Source: an uncultured Alphaproteobacteria bacterium (GTDB lineage Bacteria; Pseudomonadota; Alphaproteobacteria; Paracaedibacterales; CAITNM01). From it: a DNA stretch of 64,000 nucleotides. The DNA lies in NCBI GenBank assembly GCA_903893805.1, contig CAITNM010000040.1, positions 1 to 64,000 of the forward strand, given 5' to 3'. Below the pieces are notes generated by a model. That model was not told the DNA's origin. It saw only the letters and a program-made list of their open reading frames with translations, and ran no database searches. The position numbers and the translations under genes are program-made. Below are positions 17,758 to 28,326 of the stretch, piece by piece. The first letter of the stretch is position 1, and the number at the start of each line of letters is the position of its first letter.

Positions 17758-18364
17758 CTAGTAATGTTTCTTGAAATAATTTGAAAGCTTTTGCTCGGTG
17801 TGATGATTGGGCTTTCTCAATTTTCGTCATTTGAGCATATGTGCGTGTGTCACCAGAGGGAACAAACATGGAGTCATAACCAAATCCACCTTCTCCGCGA
17901 GTTGGCCATACGATCTCTCCATGGCTTTGACCTTCAAAAACTTTTGATGAGCCATCTGGCCAAGTAATGGCAAGTACGCAAAGAAAGTAAGCATTTCTCG
18001 GTTTATCTTCAAGTAAAGTATTAACTTTTTCTCTGGCCACTGCAAAATTACGCTCAGGTCCCGCCCAACGTGCAGAGTAAATGCCAGGCATGCCATCCAA
18101 AGCTGGCACAACAAGCCCTGAATCATCAGCCAGGGAAATTTGCCCGGTTTTGACTGCTGTATATTTGGCTTTTAGTAAGGCGTTGCCTTCAAAGGTATTT
18201 TCTGTTTCCTCTGGTTCTTCTATGCCTAGATTCCCCGAACTATTAATATTCAAACCATAAGGGGAAAGTAGAGTTTGTATTTCCTCTAACTTTCCCTGAT
18301 TATGGGTTGCTAAAATTAGCGTATCGCCAGTTTTAAGCTTCAACGATGGCAACTCCTGGCTCAA
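17747..18364 (-). CDS. rdgB: XTP/dITP diphosphatase (RdgB/HAM1)
   Basis: A 205-residue Maf/HAM1-fold pyrophosphatase that removes non-canonical purine NTPs. It has the substrate loop LATHNQGKLEEIQ, ENTFEGNALLKAKY, LADDSGL, MPGIYSARWAG, EGGFGYDSMF and SSHRAKAF, all in order. The N-terminal 32 nt overlap the end of ald, a compact arrangement that suggests coupling. It is sanitising and housekeeping in role. Confidence 0.94.
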   Translation of the reverse strand: MSQELPSLKLKTGDTLILATHNQGKLEEIQTLLSPYGLNINSSGNLGIEEPEETENTFEGNALLKAKYTAVKTGQISLADDSGLVVPALDGMPGIYSARWAGPERNFAVAREKVNTLLEDKPRNAYFLCVLAITWPDGSSKVFEGQSHGEIVWPTRGEGGFGYDSMFVPSGDTRTYAQMTKIEKAQSSHRAKAFKLFQETLLDVY

Positions 18365-19454
18365 CGTATTCCATGTTTAAATCACGAGCTACAATTTCAT
18401 GTGTGATACGCCCTTTGCATACATTTAAGCCGTTAAGTAGATGTTTGTCATCCATTAGTGCTCGTTTGTAGCCTTTATTGGCTAATGCCATGGTGAAGGG
18501 CAGAGTAGCATTGTTAAGAGCAAAAGTAGATGTTCTGGCTACTGCACCAGGCATGTTGGTAACGCAATAATGCAATATGCCATCAACTTCGTAGTAAGGA
18601 TCAGCGTGTGTAGTAGGACGACTTGTTTCAAAACATCCTCCCTGGTCAATTGCGACATCAACCAAAACACTACCAGGGCTCATTGTTTTTAACATAGCTC
18701 TAGTCACTAATCTTGGAGCTGAGGCGCCTACAACAAGCACAGCTCCGATTACAAGATCTGCTTTTGAGACAAGCTTTTCAATCATTGCTTGTGTTGAATA
18801 AGCCGTCTTTAAACGACCCATAAACATCCAGTCCAGTTCATTTAACCGCTTTAAGTTACGGTCAACAATGGTTACATCAGCGCCTAAAGCAGCCGCCATG
18901 CGTGCAGCATTTGCACCAACCACACCGCCACCAAGAACAACAACTCTTGCCGGCTCAACGCCAGGCACACTGCCTAAAAGCACACCTTTTCCACCTTGGC
19001 TTTTTTCAAGCATCCAAGCGCCAACCTGTACGGACATACGGCCAGCAACTTCGCTCATTGGTGCCAAAAGAGGCAAACCGCCTCGTTCATCGGTTACGGT
19101 TTCATAAGCAATCGCTACGCACTTTGATTGGATTAAACCTTTTGCTTGCGCAGGGTCTGGCGCCAAATGCAAATAGGTAAATAGAATTTGGTTTTCTTTT
19201 AGCATACTGTATTCGCTGGGCTGCGGCTCTTTTACCTTGACAATCATGTCAGCGTTATCGAATACTTCTTTTGCTGTTGCTAAAATTTTAGCTCCAACCT
19301 CTTTGTACTGTGCATCGGTTAATCCAATGCCCGTACCCGCGTTCGTTTCAACTACTACTTCATGACCGGCGTTGATTAATTCCTTTACTGACAAGGTTGT
19401 TAAACCAACCCGGTACTCATGATTTTTTACTTCTTTTGGAACACCAATCTTCAT
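18333..19454 (-). CDS. ald: Alanine dehydrogenase
   Basis: A 373-residue NAD-dependent L-alanine dehydrogenase of the AlaDH/PNT family: MKIGVPKEVKNHEYRVGLT at the N terminus, KVKEPQPSEY, the Rossmann loop VVLGGGVVGANAARMA, DVAIDQGGC and TNMPGAVARTSTFALNN. It interconverts alanine and pyruvate, and in an amino-acid-fed intracellular organism would feed pyruvate. It is the first gene of ald-rdgB-glycosyltransferase. Confidence 0.95.
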   Translation of the reverse strand: MKIGVPKEVKNHEYRVGLTTLSVKELINAGHEVVVETNAGTGIGLTDAQYKEVGAKILATAKEVFDNADMIVKVKEPQPSEYSMLKENQILFTYLHLAPDPAQAKGLIQSKCVAIAYETVTDERGGLPLLAPMSEVAGRMSVQVGAWMLEKSQGGKGVLLGSVPGVEPARVVVLGGGVVGANAARMAAALGADVTIVDRNLKRLNELDWMFMGRLKTAYSTQAMIEKLVSKADLVIGAVLVVGASAPRLVTRAMLKTMSPGSVLVDVAIDQGGCFETSRPTTHADPYYEVDGILHYCVTNMPGAVARTSTFALNNATLPFTMALANKGYKRALMDDKHLLNGLNVCKGRITHEIVARDLNMEYVEPGVAIVEA

Positions 19455-19698
19455 GTATCTGCTTGCTAAAATATGATACGTTTTAATAGCCGTTTAGCGC
19501 AAAAATTTCAATCCACCATTTTCAAATTATGCTTTTAACATCAAAATTTTTAATTCAGGTGTGCGTAATTAGTACAAAGAAGTTGGCTTCTTTTGAGCTT
19601 TCAGATATCTTATCCACATGAGGCTCTTTGTGGATTGCTGGGTCTCCTATTTTCTTAATTTTTTGCTCAACTTTGCAACTTTCTAAACAGGTCTAATA
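19455..19698. promoter_or_regulatory. Divergent promoter gap between ald and rnc with a DnaA-box palindrome
   Basis: It contains a perfect DnaA box TTATCCACA (19610-19618). A near-inverted partner, TTGTGGATT, follows after about ten bases. Together they form an inverted repeat with ATCCACA and TGTGGAT arms. It may be a DnaA-responsive regulatory site. The gap is too small and lacks the further boxes expected of an origin. Confidence 0.3.
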
Positions 19699-20355
19699 AT
19701 GATGCTTGAAGACATTCTAGGATATTCCTTTAAAAGGAAAGCACTGCTTGCTCAAGCTCTTACACCACCGGTTTTACAGCAACGTAAACAAGGCAAGGCT
19801 TTTGAACGTTTAGAATTTTTAGGAGATCGGATTCTTGGGTTAGTAATAGCGGAGGCGTTGTATGTTCATTACACGCATGATGAAGAAGGAAAACTTGCCA
19901 AGCGCCTTTCTTATCTTACTTCAAGGGAATTTTGCAACATTATTGCAGAACGTATAAATTTAGCATCCTTTATTCCCATTAAAGAAGGCGAATTGAAAGG
20001 AACATCAATTTTAGCAAACTGCATAGAATCGGTAATAGCTGCCCTATACATTGATGGAGGGATGGAAGCTTCCCAAGGTTTTATACACAAATACTGGGGA
20101 GACGCTATCCATGATCTGGAAGAATTACCAAAAGAACCGAAAGCTCTTGTGCAAGAATGGGCTCAAAAACGTGGAATGGATATTCCGGAATATAAAGAAA
20201 TTGGACGAACAGGTCCTGATCATGCACCTACGTATATGCTTGAGGTTTCCCTGAAAAATGGTCTAGTTGCAACTGGTGAAGGCAAAAATAAAAAACACGC
20301 AGAGCGTGATGCTGCACAAAAACTTTGGAATATGATTGTTGATCAGTCAAAGTGA
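19699..20355 (+). CDS. rnc: Ribonuclease III
   Basis: A 218-residue protein with the RNase III signature ERLEFLGDRIL at residues 36-46 containing the metal-binding acidic residues, a second acidic site near NCIESVIAALYIDGG, and a C-terminal double-stranded RNA-binding domain (about 150-215, ending GEGKNKKHAERDAAQKLW). It cuts double-stranded rRNA precursors. Two ATGs are adjacent (19699 and 19702), so the exact start is uncertain by one codon. It is not next to era or lepB here; lepB is at 45801. Confidence 0.95.
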   Translation: MMLEDILGYSFKRKALLAQALTPPVLQQRKQGKAFERLEFLGDRILGLVIAEALYVHYTHDEEGKLAKRLSYLTSREFCNIIAERINLASFIPIKEGELKGTSILANCIESVIAALYIDGGMEASQGFIHKYWGDAIHDLEELPKEPKALVQEWAQKRGMDIPEYKEIGRTGPDHAPTYMLEVSLKNGLVATGEGKNKKHAERDAAQKLWNMIVDQSK

Positions 20356-20414
20356 ATGTTGCTTAATTTGTAAAAAATTGATAATTTTAAACTTGTAATA
20401 ATTATTAATTATTT

Positions 20415-21503
20415 ATGATAAAATCAACTTTTCCATTTTTTTTACGAGTTTTTTTATTTTTTGTTCACTCAGTAGGATTTGCAGCTAATGAATGGGTGCA
20501 TCCCAACACACCTGGATGCAAAAGAAACGCCATTGTTGCCATTGTAAATTTGACAACTAAACAATTCAACAGGTTTGAACTTGGAGATTTGGGAGGACAC
20601 CCTGATATTTTACAACCTGGGGTGCAAACTGCTTATGCAAAAGATTCAGAAGTCGCTTTAAGTACGTTAGCAAAAATTTTTGGAAAAGTTTCCTCTGCTT
20701 CAATGAAAATAGTAAATATAGGCAGTGGTTTAGGCATTTTTGATATGTTTATTCCCTTTATTTCTGATGGTTCAAGACCTATTGAAATTACTCTTGTTGA
20801 GCCCTGCGAAGCTTATTTTACGGTTTTTGATAGCATGGAACCTATTAGGATTATGCATCCTTCGAATATCACTTTTAATAAGATTCCTTGCTTAGTGCAG
20901 AATTTGTTAGGCTCTTTGAAACGGGGCAGTTTCAGTGCGGTTACTTGTTTGAACTTGCTGCACTTATTGAGTGATCAGGATCAGGTTCTTTCTATTCGAA
21001 ATATGTTAAACCTTTTAGAGCCAAATGGTGTGCTTATTGCTTCTTGTTTGACTTGCATTGCTGGGCATTTGAAAACACAGCCGCCGGAGCCGGGACGATA
21101 TATGGCTAAGGTAACGGCTGATGCAGAAAGAGAGGGGGGTGGAGTAAATAATTTTGTGGAAGAGTTCGTTCGATTGTCGGACGACGATATCACAAATTAT
21201 ACACCTCAATCTTATTACATTTTTGAGAGTGGGGCTTACCTTTCAAAGTCCCTAGAAGAAATTGTAGATTTGGCAAGAGCAGGAAGCCCAACCTGTTATA
21301 GGTATTCACATATTATTGATAAACCAGAATTTTTACGCATGTTTTCTGGTTATGGTTTTCAGATCGAGTGTTCTGGGGAGTATAATTTTGGTGAGGCCGG
21401 AGAAACATCATTATTAGCAGGCTTAGCAACCAGTTGTTCTGGAGTAAAAGGAATGAAAGGTGTCGGAGGTTTTTATATTGTTGCTAAAAAACTTGACGTT
21501 TAA
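20415..21503 (+). CDS. Secreted class I methyltransferase-like protein
   Basis: A 362-residue protein with a signal peptide (residues 1-24, ending VGFAA). A SAM-dependent methyltransferase core is visible: motif I VNIGSGLGIFDMF, the acidic end of beta2 in TLVEPCEAYF, motif IV SFSAVTCLNLLHLL, and LEPNGVLIAS after it. A C-terminal lobe ends GGFYIVAKKLDV, typical of the last strand. An exported methyltransferase has no SAM source in the periplasm, so a host-directed role is possible but unproven. It has 59 nt of AT-rich leader after rnc. Confidence 0.78.
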   Translation: MIKSTFPFFLRVFLFFVHSVGFAANEWVHPNTPGCKRNAIVAIVNLTTKQFNRFELGDLGGHPDILQPGVQTAYAKDSEVALSTLAKIFGKVSSASMKIVNIGSGLGIFDMFIPFISDGSRPIEITLVEPCEAYFTVFDSMEPIRIMHPSNITFNKIPCLVQNLLGSLKRGSFSAVTCLNLLHLLSDQDQVLSIRNMLNLLEPNGVLIASCLTCIAGHLKTQPPEPGRYMAKVTADAEREGGGVNNFVEEFVRLSDDDITNYTPQSYYIFESGAYLSKSLEEIVDLARAGSPTCYRYSHIIDKPEFLRMFSGYGFQIECSGEYNFGEAGETSLLAGLATSCSGVKGMKGVGGFYIVAKKLDV

Positions 21504-21563
21504 ATAGTTGCTTTAAGATACTTCACTTTATCCACAAAAAAAGCCAATTTGGTTAACTATTTC

Positions 21564-21592
21564 TTGACTTTTCGGCCGCATAGTTGAAATAT
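21564..21592 (+). promoter_or_regulatory. Candidate promoter of clpX-lon
   Basis: TTGACT (21564-21569), a 17-nt spacer and AAATAT (21587-21592), about 50 nt before the clpX start. A DnaA-box sequence TTATCCACA lies just upstream (21528-21536). The -10 match is weak. Confidence 0.35.
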
Positions 21593-21641
21593 GAAGTGAT
21601 GCGTTTTTGCGCTGCTAATAAGTTTTTGATCTGGAGAAAAT

Positions 21642-22904
21642 ATGAGCAAACCTACTGGTGATAGTAAAAATACCCTGTATTGCTCTTTTTGTGGAAAAAG
21701 TCAGCATGAAGTCCGCAAATTAATTGCAGGACCAACAGTATTTATTTGCGATGAGTGTGTCGATCTTTGTACCGATATTATTCAAGAAGAAAGTTCAGCT
21801 CCACGTTTGCTAACAGAAGGCGTGCCAGCTCCTCAAGAAATTCGTAAGGTGCTTGATGATTATGTCATTGGGCAAGATCATGCAAAAAAAGTACTGTCTG
21901 TTGCTGTTCATAACCATTATAAGCGCCTTAATCATGGTGTACGTGGCGGCGAAGTAGAAATCGCTAAATCTAACATTATGTTAGTCGGTCCAACTGGTAG
22001 CGGTAAGACTTTATTAGCGCAGACTTTAGCACGTATTATTGACGTTCCTTTTACAATGGCTGATGCGACTACACTAACTGAAGCAGGTTATGTGGGAGAA
22101 GATGTAGAAAATATTATTTTAAAGCTTCTGCAAGCCGCTGATTATAATGTTGAGCGCGCCCAGCGAGGAATTGTTTACATTGATGAAGTCGATAAAATTT
22201 CCAGAAAATCAGACAACCCTTCAATTACTCGAGATGTTTCTGGTGAAGGGGTGCAGCAAGCGTTGCTTAAAATTATGGAAGGCACGGTTGCGTCTGTTCC
22301 TCCTCAAGGGGGACGAAAGCATCCTCAGCAAGAATTTTTGCAAGTAGATACGACCAACATCTTGTTTATTTGTGGTGGAGCGTTTGCAGGATTAGAAAAA
22401 ATCATTGCTGGCCGTAAAAAAGGTAGTGGTATAGGGTTTGGGGTAGATGTAAAGGGTCCTCAGGATCATAAAGTTGGCGAGCTATTATGTGATCTTGAGC
22501 CAGAAGATCTTTTGAAATTTGGCCTGATTCCAGAGTTTATTGGCCGTCTTCCTGTAGTCGCTACGTTGGGCGATTTAGATGAGGCAGCATTAGTAGAGAT
22601 TTTGTCTACTCCTAAAAATGCGTTACTAAAGCAATACGCACGCTTATTTGAAATGGAAGATGTTAAGCTAACCTTTGATAATGAGGCCCTTCATGCAGTA
22701 GCTAAAAAAGCTATTTTGCGCAAAACAGGTGCTCGTGGGCTTCGTTCTATTATGGAAAACATTTTGCTTGATACAATGTATGAGCTTCCATCAAGAGAAG
22801 ATGTGGAAGAAGTTGTCATCAATAAAGAAGTGATTGACTCTAAGGGAGCTCCTGTCGTTATCCCAAGGGCTGAAGAACCTAAGCGCAAAGAAGGTGCACG
22901 TTAA
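21642..22904 (+). CDS. clpX: ATP-dependent Clp protease ATP-binding subunit ClpX
   Basis: A 420-residue AAA+ unfoldase. The N-terminal zinc-binding domain has Cys14, Cys17, Cys36 and Cys39. Walker A is GPTGSGKT (116-123) and Walker B is [10 protein letters not shown]. The pore loop GYVGEDVEN, the ClpP-docking loop near IGFGVDV, and [10 protein letters not shown] and [11 protein letters not shown] in the C-terminal lobe are all present. GGAG precedes the ATG. It overlaps lon by one nucleotide (TAATG), giving a two-gene protease operon. clpP is not in this window. Confidence 0.98.
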   Translation: MSKPTGDSKNTLYCSFCGKSQHEVRKLIAGPTVFICDECVDLCTDIIQEESSAPRLLTEGVPAPQEIRKVLDDYVIGQDHAKKVLSVAVHNHYKRLNHGVRGGEVEIAKSNIMLVGPTGSGKTLLAQTLARIIDVPFTMADATTLTEAGYVGEDVENIILKLLQAADYNVERAQRGIVYIDEVDKISRKSDNPSITRDVSGEGVQQALLKIMEGTVASVPPQGGRKHPQQEFLQVDTTNILFICGGAFAGLEKIIAGRKKGSGIGFGVDVKGPQDHKVGELLCDLEPEDLLKFGLIPEFIGRLPVVATLGDLDEAALVEILSTPKNALLKQYARLFEMEDVKLTFDNEALHAVAKKAILRKTGARGLRSIMENILLDTMYELPSREDVEEVVINKEVIDSKGAPVVIPRAEEPKRKEGAR

Positions 22905-25327
22905 TGGCTAAAAAAAGCGGATCACTTTCAATTACTCAAGGGGATTTATTTCCAGTATTGCCCTTAAGAGATATTGTTGTTTTTCCGCATATGATAGTTC
23001 CGCTTTTTGTAGGGCGTGAGAAATCAGTATTGGCTCTGGAAGAGATGATGCTGGCCGATAAAAAAGAACTTATTTTGGTTACTCAAAAAAGTCCAGCTGA
23101 CGACAATCCTGAAGCAAAAGATTTATATTCAGTTGGAACTTTAGGTACACTGTTGCAACTTTTGAAACTTCCTGATGGTACGGTTAAAGTTTTAGTTGAA
23201 GGCACACAGAGAGTTCATTTGAATCAATTCGTTGACGAATCTCTTTTCTTTCAAGCTTATGGTTCTATTATACCTGAAGAGGATGGAGCTGAAGAAGAAC
23301 TTGAAGCGCTTACACGAGCCGTGGTTTCTCAGTTTGAACAATACGTAAAACTTAATAGAAAAATCCCCCCAGAAGTGTTGGTTACGGTTAATCAGATTAC
23401 TGACCCAGCAAAACTTGCTGATACGGTTGCGTCGTATTTCAGTTTGAAAATTCCAGACAAACAGATTTTGCTTGAAACAGCCAATATTAGTAAGCGCCTC
23501 GAAAAGGTTCTCGGATATATTGAAAGTGAAAGTGCAGTTTTGCATGTTGAGAAAAAAATCCGGACTCGTGTTAAAAAACAAATGGAGAAAACTCAACGAG
23601 AGTATTACCTTAATGAACAGTTAAAAGCGATCAATCGCGAGCTGGGCGAAGGTGAAGAAGGTAAAGACGAGGTTGCTGACTTTGAAGCTAAAATCAAAAA
23701 AGTAAAGCTTACTAAAGAAGCTAGAGAAAAGGCTATTTCAGAGGTTAGAAAATTGCGAACCATGAATGCCTCTTCTGCTGAATCTACTGTACTGCGTAAT
23801 TACCTAGACTGGCTTTTGAACTTGCCATGGAAGCAGCGCAGTCGCACAAAAACTGATTTGGATGCAGCAGAAAATATTTTAAACAAAGATCATTATGCTC
23901 TTGATAAAGTTAAAGAGCGTATTCTTGAATATCTTGCAGTTCAAGCGAGAGTTGGCAAGGTTCGCGGCCAAATTTTGTGTTTAGTTGGTCCTCCTGGCGT
24001 AGGTAAAACCAGCTTAGGAAAATCATTGGCGAAAGCTACAGGAAGAAGTTTTGTGCGCATATCCTTAGGTGGAGTGCGTGATGAATCTGAAATTCGAGGG
24101 CATCGACGTACCTATATTGGTTCAATGCCAGGTAAAATTATTCAAGGAATGAAAAAAGCTAAAACATCTAATCCATTATTTTTGTTAGATGAGATTGATA
24201 AGTTAGGTAGCGATTTTCGTGGTGATCCCGCTTCCGCGTTACTAGAAGTGCTTGATCCAGAACAGAATGCAACTTTCAATGATCACTATCTAGAAGTGGA
24301 TTACGATCTCTCAGATGTAATGTTTATAACAACTGCTAACACGCTAAAAATGCCTCAGCCCTTACTTGATCGTATGGAAATTATCCGTATTCCTGGTTAC
24401 ACAGAGGATGAGAAATTAGTTATTGCTAAAGAGCACCTTCTGCCAAAACAAATGGAGCAACATGGGTTAAAAGCGACTGAATTTTCAATCGATGACGATG
24501 CCTTGATGACACTTATTCGTACTTATACTCGTGAAGCAGGTGTGCGTAGTCTTGAGCGTGAAATTACAAATCTTTGTCGAAAAGCTGTTCGTGAGATCAT
24601 GAGCTCAAAGATCAAGCAATTAAACGTGACTGACGAAAATTTAGGAAAATATGCGGGCATTAAACGTTTTCGCTACGGTTTGGCAGAAGAAAATGATGCA
24701 GTGGGTGTAACAACAGGTCTTGCTTGGACAGAATCAGGCGGAGAGCTATTAAGTATTGAAGCCGTTGTATTACCTGGTAAAGGAAAAACACAGATCACTG
24801 GTAAGCTTGGTGACGTGATGCAAGAATCTATTCAGGCAGCACTTAGTTACGTTCGAGCACGTTCAACGCAATTTGGCTTGAAGCCAAGTCTGTTTGAACG
24901 TAAGGACATTCATATTCATGTGCCAGAAGGTGCTATTCCAAAAGATGGTCCATCAGCAGGTATTACTATGTGCACATCAATTGTATCGGTGTTGACTGGA
25001 ATTCCTGTGCGTAAAGATGTTGCTATGACTGGTGAGGTAACGCTGCGTGGTAATGTGCTTCCTATTGGAGGACTAAAAGAAAAATTGTTAGCAGCTCACA
25101 GGGGGGGAGTTAAGACTGTTATTATTCCTTATGACAACGAGAAAGATCTTGCTGATATCCCTGATAACGTAACAAAAGGTTTAAAGATTATACCAGTCAA
25201 GCATGTTGATGAAGTGTTGCGATTAGCCCTTTCTACTGAGCTTCAGCCAATTGAGTACTCTGAGGACGAAGCGGGAAAAGAAATACCTATTTCAAGTGAG
25301 GCACTTGCTAGTCAAACGGTACAGTAA
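22904..25327 (+). CDS. lon: ATP-dependent protease Lon
   Basis: An 807-residue LonA. It has an N-terminal LAN domain (about 10-200, [20 protein letters not shown]), a coiled-coil linker, an AAA+ module with Walker A GPPGVGKT (362-369) and Walker B FLLDEIDK, and the protease domain with catalytic Ser684 in DGPSAG and Lys727 in [14 protein letters not shown]. The length is typical. Translation is coupled to clpX. It degrades damaged and regulatory cytosolic proteins. No strong terminator is visible in the 88 nt after it. Confidence 0.98.
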   Translation: MAKKSGSLSITQGDLFPVLPLRDIVVFPHMIVPLFVGREKSVLALEEMMLADKKELILVTQKSPADDNPEAKDLYSVGTLGTLLQLLKLPDGTVKVLVEGTQRVHLNQFVDESLFFQAYGSIIPEEDGAEEELEALTRAVVSQFEQYVKLNRKIPPEVLVTVNQITDPAKLADTVASYFSLKIPDKQILLETANISKRLEKVLGYIESESAVLHVEKKIRTRVKKQMEKTQREYYLNEQLKAINRELGEGEEGKDEVADFEAKIKKVKLTKEAREKAISEVRKLRTMNASSAESTVLRNYLDWLLNLPWKQRSRTKTDLDAAENILNKDHYALDKVKERILEYLAVQARVGKVRGQILCLVGPPGVGKTSLGKSLAKATGRSFVRISLGGVRDESEIRGHRRTYIGSMPGKIIQGMKKAKTSNPLFLLDEIDKLGSDFRGDPASALLEVLDPEQNATFNDHYLEVDYDLSDVMFITTANTLKMPQPLLDRMEIIRIPGYTEDEKLVIAKEHLLPKQMEQHGLKATEFSIDDDALMTLIRTYTREAGVRSLEREITNLCRKAVREIMSSKIKQLNVTDENLGKYAGIKRFRYGLAEENDAVGVTTGLAWTESGGELLSIEAVVLPGKGKTQITGKLGDVMQESIQAALSYVRARSTQFGLKPSLFERKDIHIHVPEGAIPKDGPSAGITMCTSIVSVLTGIPVRKDVAMTGEVTLRGNVLPIGGLKEKLLAAHRGGVKTVIIPYDNEKDLADIPDNVTKGLKIIPVKHVDEVLRLALSTELQPIEYSEDEAGKEIPISSEALASQTVQ

Positions 25328-25415
25328 CTAAGAAAATTGGTGGTATTTGGCGCGAGTTTAATGAAGAGTCTGTCAATGCCACCCTTAAGCTTTTATCTGG
25401 TCAGCTTTTTTTAAA

Positions 25416-26576
25416 TTAAGCGCCAAGTTTACTAAGTGATCCAAAAACATCACCCATTAAACTGGAAAATTTATTCTTTACTGTTTCAATACCTTTGTTT
25501 TTTACTGAATCAATTGTAGTATCCTTTAAATTCTCTAGCCCTTCTTTTTCTGCTAATTTTTTCTTTTTCTTTTCTTCTTTTTTTAGTTGTTTTCTTTTTT
25601 CATCTTCACTTATCTGAGGGGTAATATCTTTTTTTTGCCAAATTGAGACGGCTGATTTTGCTTTTTCTTTAGTGATTTCTTTCCACTCATCACGTGTTTT
25701 GTCTTCAAGAATTTCTTTATTTTCTTCTTCCAGTTCCTTCTTAATCTCAGTATCTGTAATAAGGCTGATGATATATTTTATCAATGCTGGTAGGGGTGAT
25801 TCTTTCTGAGCTTCTTCCACTAAGGTAGAGCGTAAACTTGAAAACGTCCCAACTATTGTATAATCAGGATCATTGCCAAATAGTTGTTCCATTTTGATCA
25901 TGTTTTTTTCAATTGTGTTTAGAAGCTCTTGGCGTGTGCTGTTTCGTTTTTGCGCATCCCACACAATTTGCATAAATAAAACTTCAACTAACATAGGGTC
26001 AGCACGCATAGAATCAAGATTTCTGCCGGTTGGTGCGCGTTCAAGCCCGTTTGTTTGGACGCGTACTCCGTCATCATGAAAGGCTTTCTGTGCAGTTTCA
26101 GATAATTCTTTAAATACAGTGTTTGCTACTTGCATTGAGGGCTTTTGCTGCAATTCGTGTGCATAAGTGAATATTTTCTTTATGGCTCCGTGATAAGCAG
26201 CAGGAGTAAACCTTTCTCCAATAAATTCATTCAAGTACAAGAGAATACTTTCAACCATTTCAGCACGATTGGCTTCTGATTTAGCGAAACGTTCGATAAG
26301 TTCTTGCATTAAAATCTTAAGAACATGGTTTTGGAAATTTTTTCCCTTTACAATTTCTCCACTTTCATCACGCTTGTACCAATCTTCTTCAATTTGACTT
26401 TCAGTGCCGTTCTCTTGTTCTTTTCGTTTCATTTCTTTGAGCGTAGATATAAATTTTTCAATGCGAACATCAATACGCTGAATATTTAATGACATCCCCC
26501 CAGAAGTATTGTTGGAAGAATAATAGCCCGCCCATCCACATTGTATTGCTAAATAAAAAATAATAAAAAAACGCAT
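25416..26576 (-). CDS. Secreted highly charged protein of unknown function
   Basis: A 386-residue protein when started at the ATG at 26576 (MRFFIIFYLAIQCGWAGYY, a signal peptide). The longer frame to 26642 would leave only 15 nt to the divergent dnaB region and hide the signal peptide. The mature protein is mostly helical and charged. The last third (about 270-370) is Lys/Glu-rich with likely coiled coil (EDEKRKQLKKEEKKKKKLAE), then a short hydrophobic end (FSSLMGDVFGSLSKLGA). No family is recognised. It could be a surface or secreted host-interaction protein. Confidence 0.7.
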   Translation of the reverse strand: MRFFIIFYLAIQCGWAGYYSSNNTSGGMSLNIQRIDVRIEKFISTLKEMKRKEQENGTESQIEEDWYKRDESGEIVKGKNFQNHVLKILMQELIERFAKSEANRAEMVESILLYLNEFIGERFTPAAYHGAIKKIFTYAHELQQKPSMQVANTVFKELSETAQKAFHDDGVRVQTNGLERAPTGRNLDSMRADPMLVEVLFMQIVWDAQKRNSTRQELLNTIEKNMIKMEQLFGNDPDYTIVGTFSSLRSTLVEEAQKESPLPALIKYIISLITDTEIKKELEEENKEILEDKTRDEWKEITKEKAKSAVSIWQKKDITPQISEDEKRKQLKKEEKKKKKLAEKEGLENLKDTTIDSVKNKGIETVKNKFSSLMGDVFGSLSKLGA

Positions 26577-26677
26577 ATAATGGAAAATTATATTTTTTCT
26601 AGTATATAAGGATAGTCTTAATAGTTGGTAAAGACTCTCCACTGTGGTACCTTAAAATGCAACAGGAGAATGTATTT

Positions 26678-28105
26678 ATGGCTCAAGTTTTAGCCTTTGA
26701 CAAACAACAGCAGATTCAAGCTCTTCATAATTTAGAGGCTGAACAGTCACTGCTTGGAGCTTTGATGCTTAATAACCAAGCATTTGAAGTTATTACTGAA
26801 TTTTTAAAACCAGAGCATTTTTCTCACCCTTTGCATAAAACTATCTATGAAGTTATTGCCAGACTAATTGAACGGTCACAAGTTGCTGACCCGATTACTC
26901 TTAAGCCACTGTTAGAGGGTGATCCCTTAATACAAGAAGCTGGTGGAGTAGGGTATTTGGTTGATTTGGTGTCAGGTGTTTCTAGCACGGTCAGCGTGCG
27001 TGACTATGGTCAGATGATTCATGAATTTTACCTGCGACGAAGTCTTTCATCTATTGGCGATACAATCATTCGCGATGCTCATGATGTGAAGTCTGAAGAT
27101 ACAGCAATGGAAAAAATTGAAGGTGCTGAAAAGCAACTTTATGATCTTGCCAGTAGTGGTGACACAACTCGTGGGGCTGTGTCCTTTAAAACAGCACTAA
27201 CTGAAGCTGTTAAGATGGCAGAAATTGCTTACCGTCGAGACAGTTCAATTGTTGGTGTAACAACAGGTTTAACTGATATTGATAAATGGCTGGGTGGTTT
27301 GCATCCATCAGACTTACTGATTGTTGCAGGACGTCCTTCAATGGGAAAGACCGTTTTGGGGACTAACATTGCTTTTAATGCAGCAAAAGCATTTATGGAA
27401 AACCCTAAAGAAGGTGCTAATGCTGTTTTTTTTTCGTTAGAAATGTCAGCTGAGCAATTGGCTACTCGTATTCTTGCAACCCAGTCAAAAATATCGTCAG
27501 ATCGAATTCGTCGCGGAGATATCAAGGCGGAAGATTTTCCTGGTTTGGTTTCAGCAAGTAGGCTCATTGAAAATTTAGGTTTATTTATAGATGATACTCC
27601 AGCACTAACGGTAACAGCGCTTCGTAACCGTGCACGTCGTTTACAACGTCAACACGGTATTGGGTTAATTGTTGTTGACTACCTGCAGTTGCTAGAAGGT
27701 TCAGGAAAAAGCAGAAATGGTGACAGTCGTGTTCAAGAAATTTCTGATATATCACGTGGTCTGAAAGCTTTGGCTAAGGAACTGAATGTTCCAGTCATTG
27801 CTATGTCTCAGTTATCTCGTGCAGTGGAACAACGTGAAGATAAACGTCCTCAGCTTGCTGACTTGCGCGAATCAGGATCAATTGAGCAAGATGCTGATGT
27901 TGTCATGTTTATTTATCGTGATGAATATTACGAAGCTCGTAAAGAACCACCTATTGGGACTGACAAACATCTTGAATGGCAGCAGCGCATGTCTAAAGTG
28001 CAAAACCAAGCAGAGATCATTATAGCAAAACAGCGTCATGGCCCAGTTGGAACAGTGAAGTTGTTTTTTGATGGGAAATTTACACGTTTTGGAAATTTGC
28101 AGTAG
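26678..28105 (+). CDS. dnaB: Replicative DNA helicase DnaB
   Basis: A 475-residue hexameric helicase. The N-terminal DnaB domain (NLEAEQSLLGALML) is followed by the RecA-like domain with Walker A GRPSMGKT (218-225), FFSLEMSAEQLA, Walker B LIVVDYLQLL and DLRESGSIEQDADVVMFIYR. The start at 26678 (MAQVLAF) is chosen because AGGAG sits 8-12 nt ahead; the ATG at 26657 would include that site in the coding region. No intein or insertion is seen. Confidence 0.97.
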   Translation: MAQVLAFDKQQQIQALHNLEAEQSLLGALMLNNQAFEVITEFLKPEHFSHPLHKTIYEVIARLIERSQVADPITLKPLLEGDPLIQEAGGVGYLVDLVSGVSSTVSVRDYGQMIHEFYLRRSLSSIGDTIIRDAHDVKSEDTAMEKIEGAEKQLYDLASSGDTTRGAVSFKTALTEAVKMAEIAYRRDSSIVGVTTGLTDIDKWLGGLHPSDLLIVAGRPSMGKTVLGTNIAFNAAKAFMENPKEGANAVFFSLEMSAEQLATRILATQSKISSDRIRRGDIKAEDFPGLVSASRLIENLGLFIDDTPALTVTALRNRARRLQRQHGIGLIVVDYLQLLEGSGKSRNGDSRVQEISDISRGLKALAKELNVPVIAMSQLSRAVEQREDKRPQLADLRESGSIEQDADVVMFIYRDEYYEARKEPPIGTDKHLEWQQRMSKVQNQAEIIIAKQRHGPVGTVKLFFDGKFTRFGNLQ

Positions 28106-28326
28106 TTGAGGAATTTTATTTTAAAAATTTTCACTGCATTGGTTTAGCTGTCTATAAAATCTGTTCATGTTCCATGTGTGCATTTCAAGGCTGATGTATA
28201 CACTAGTTCCCATATTGAGAATTCCTAAAATCACAAATGACCATTTTCTAAACACACCAGCCCGATCAAGATTTTAGTATCAGTAGGTATATAGGTGTAT
28301 TTTTTAGTAAAGATTCAAATTAAAAA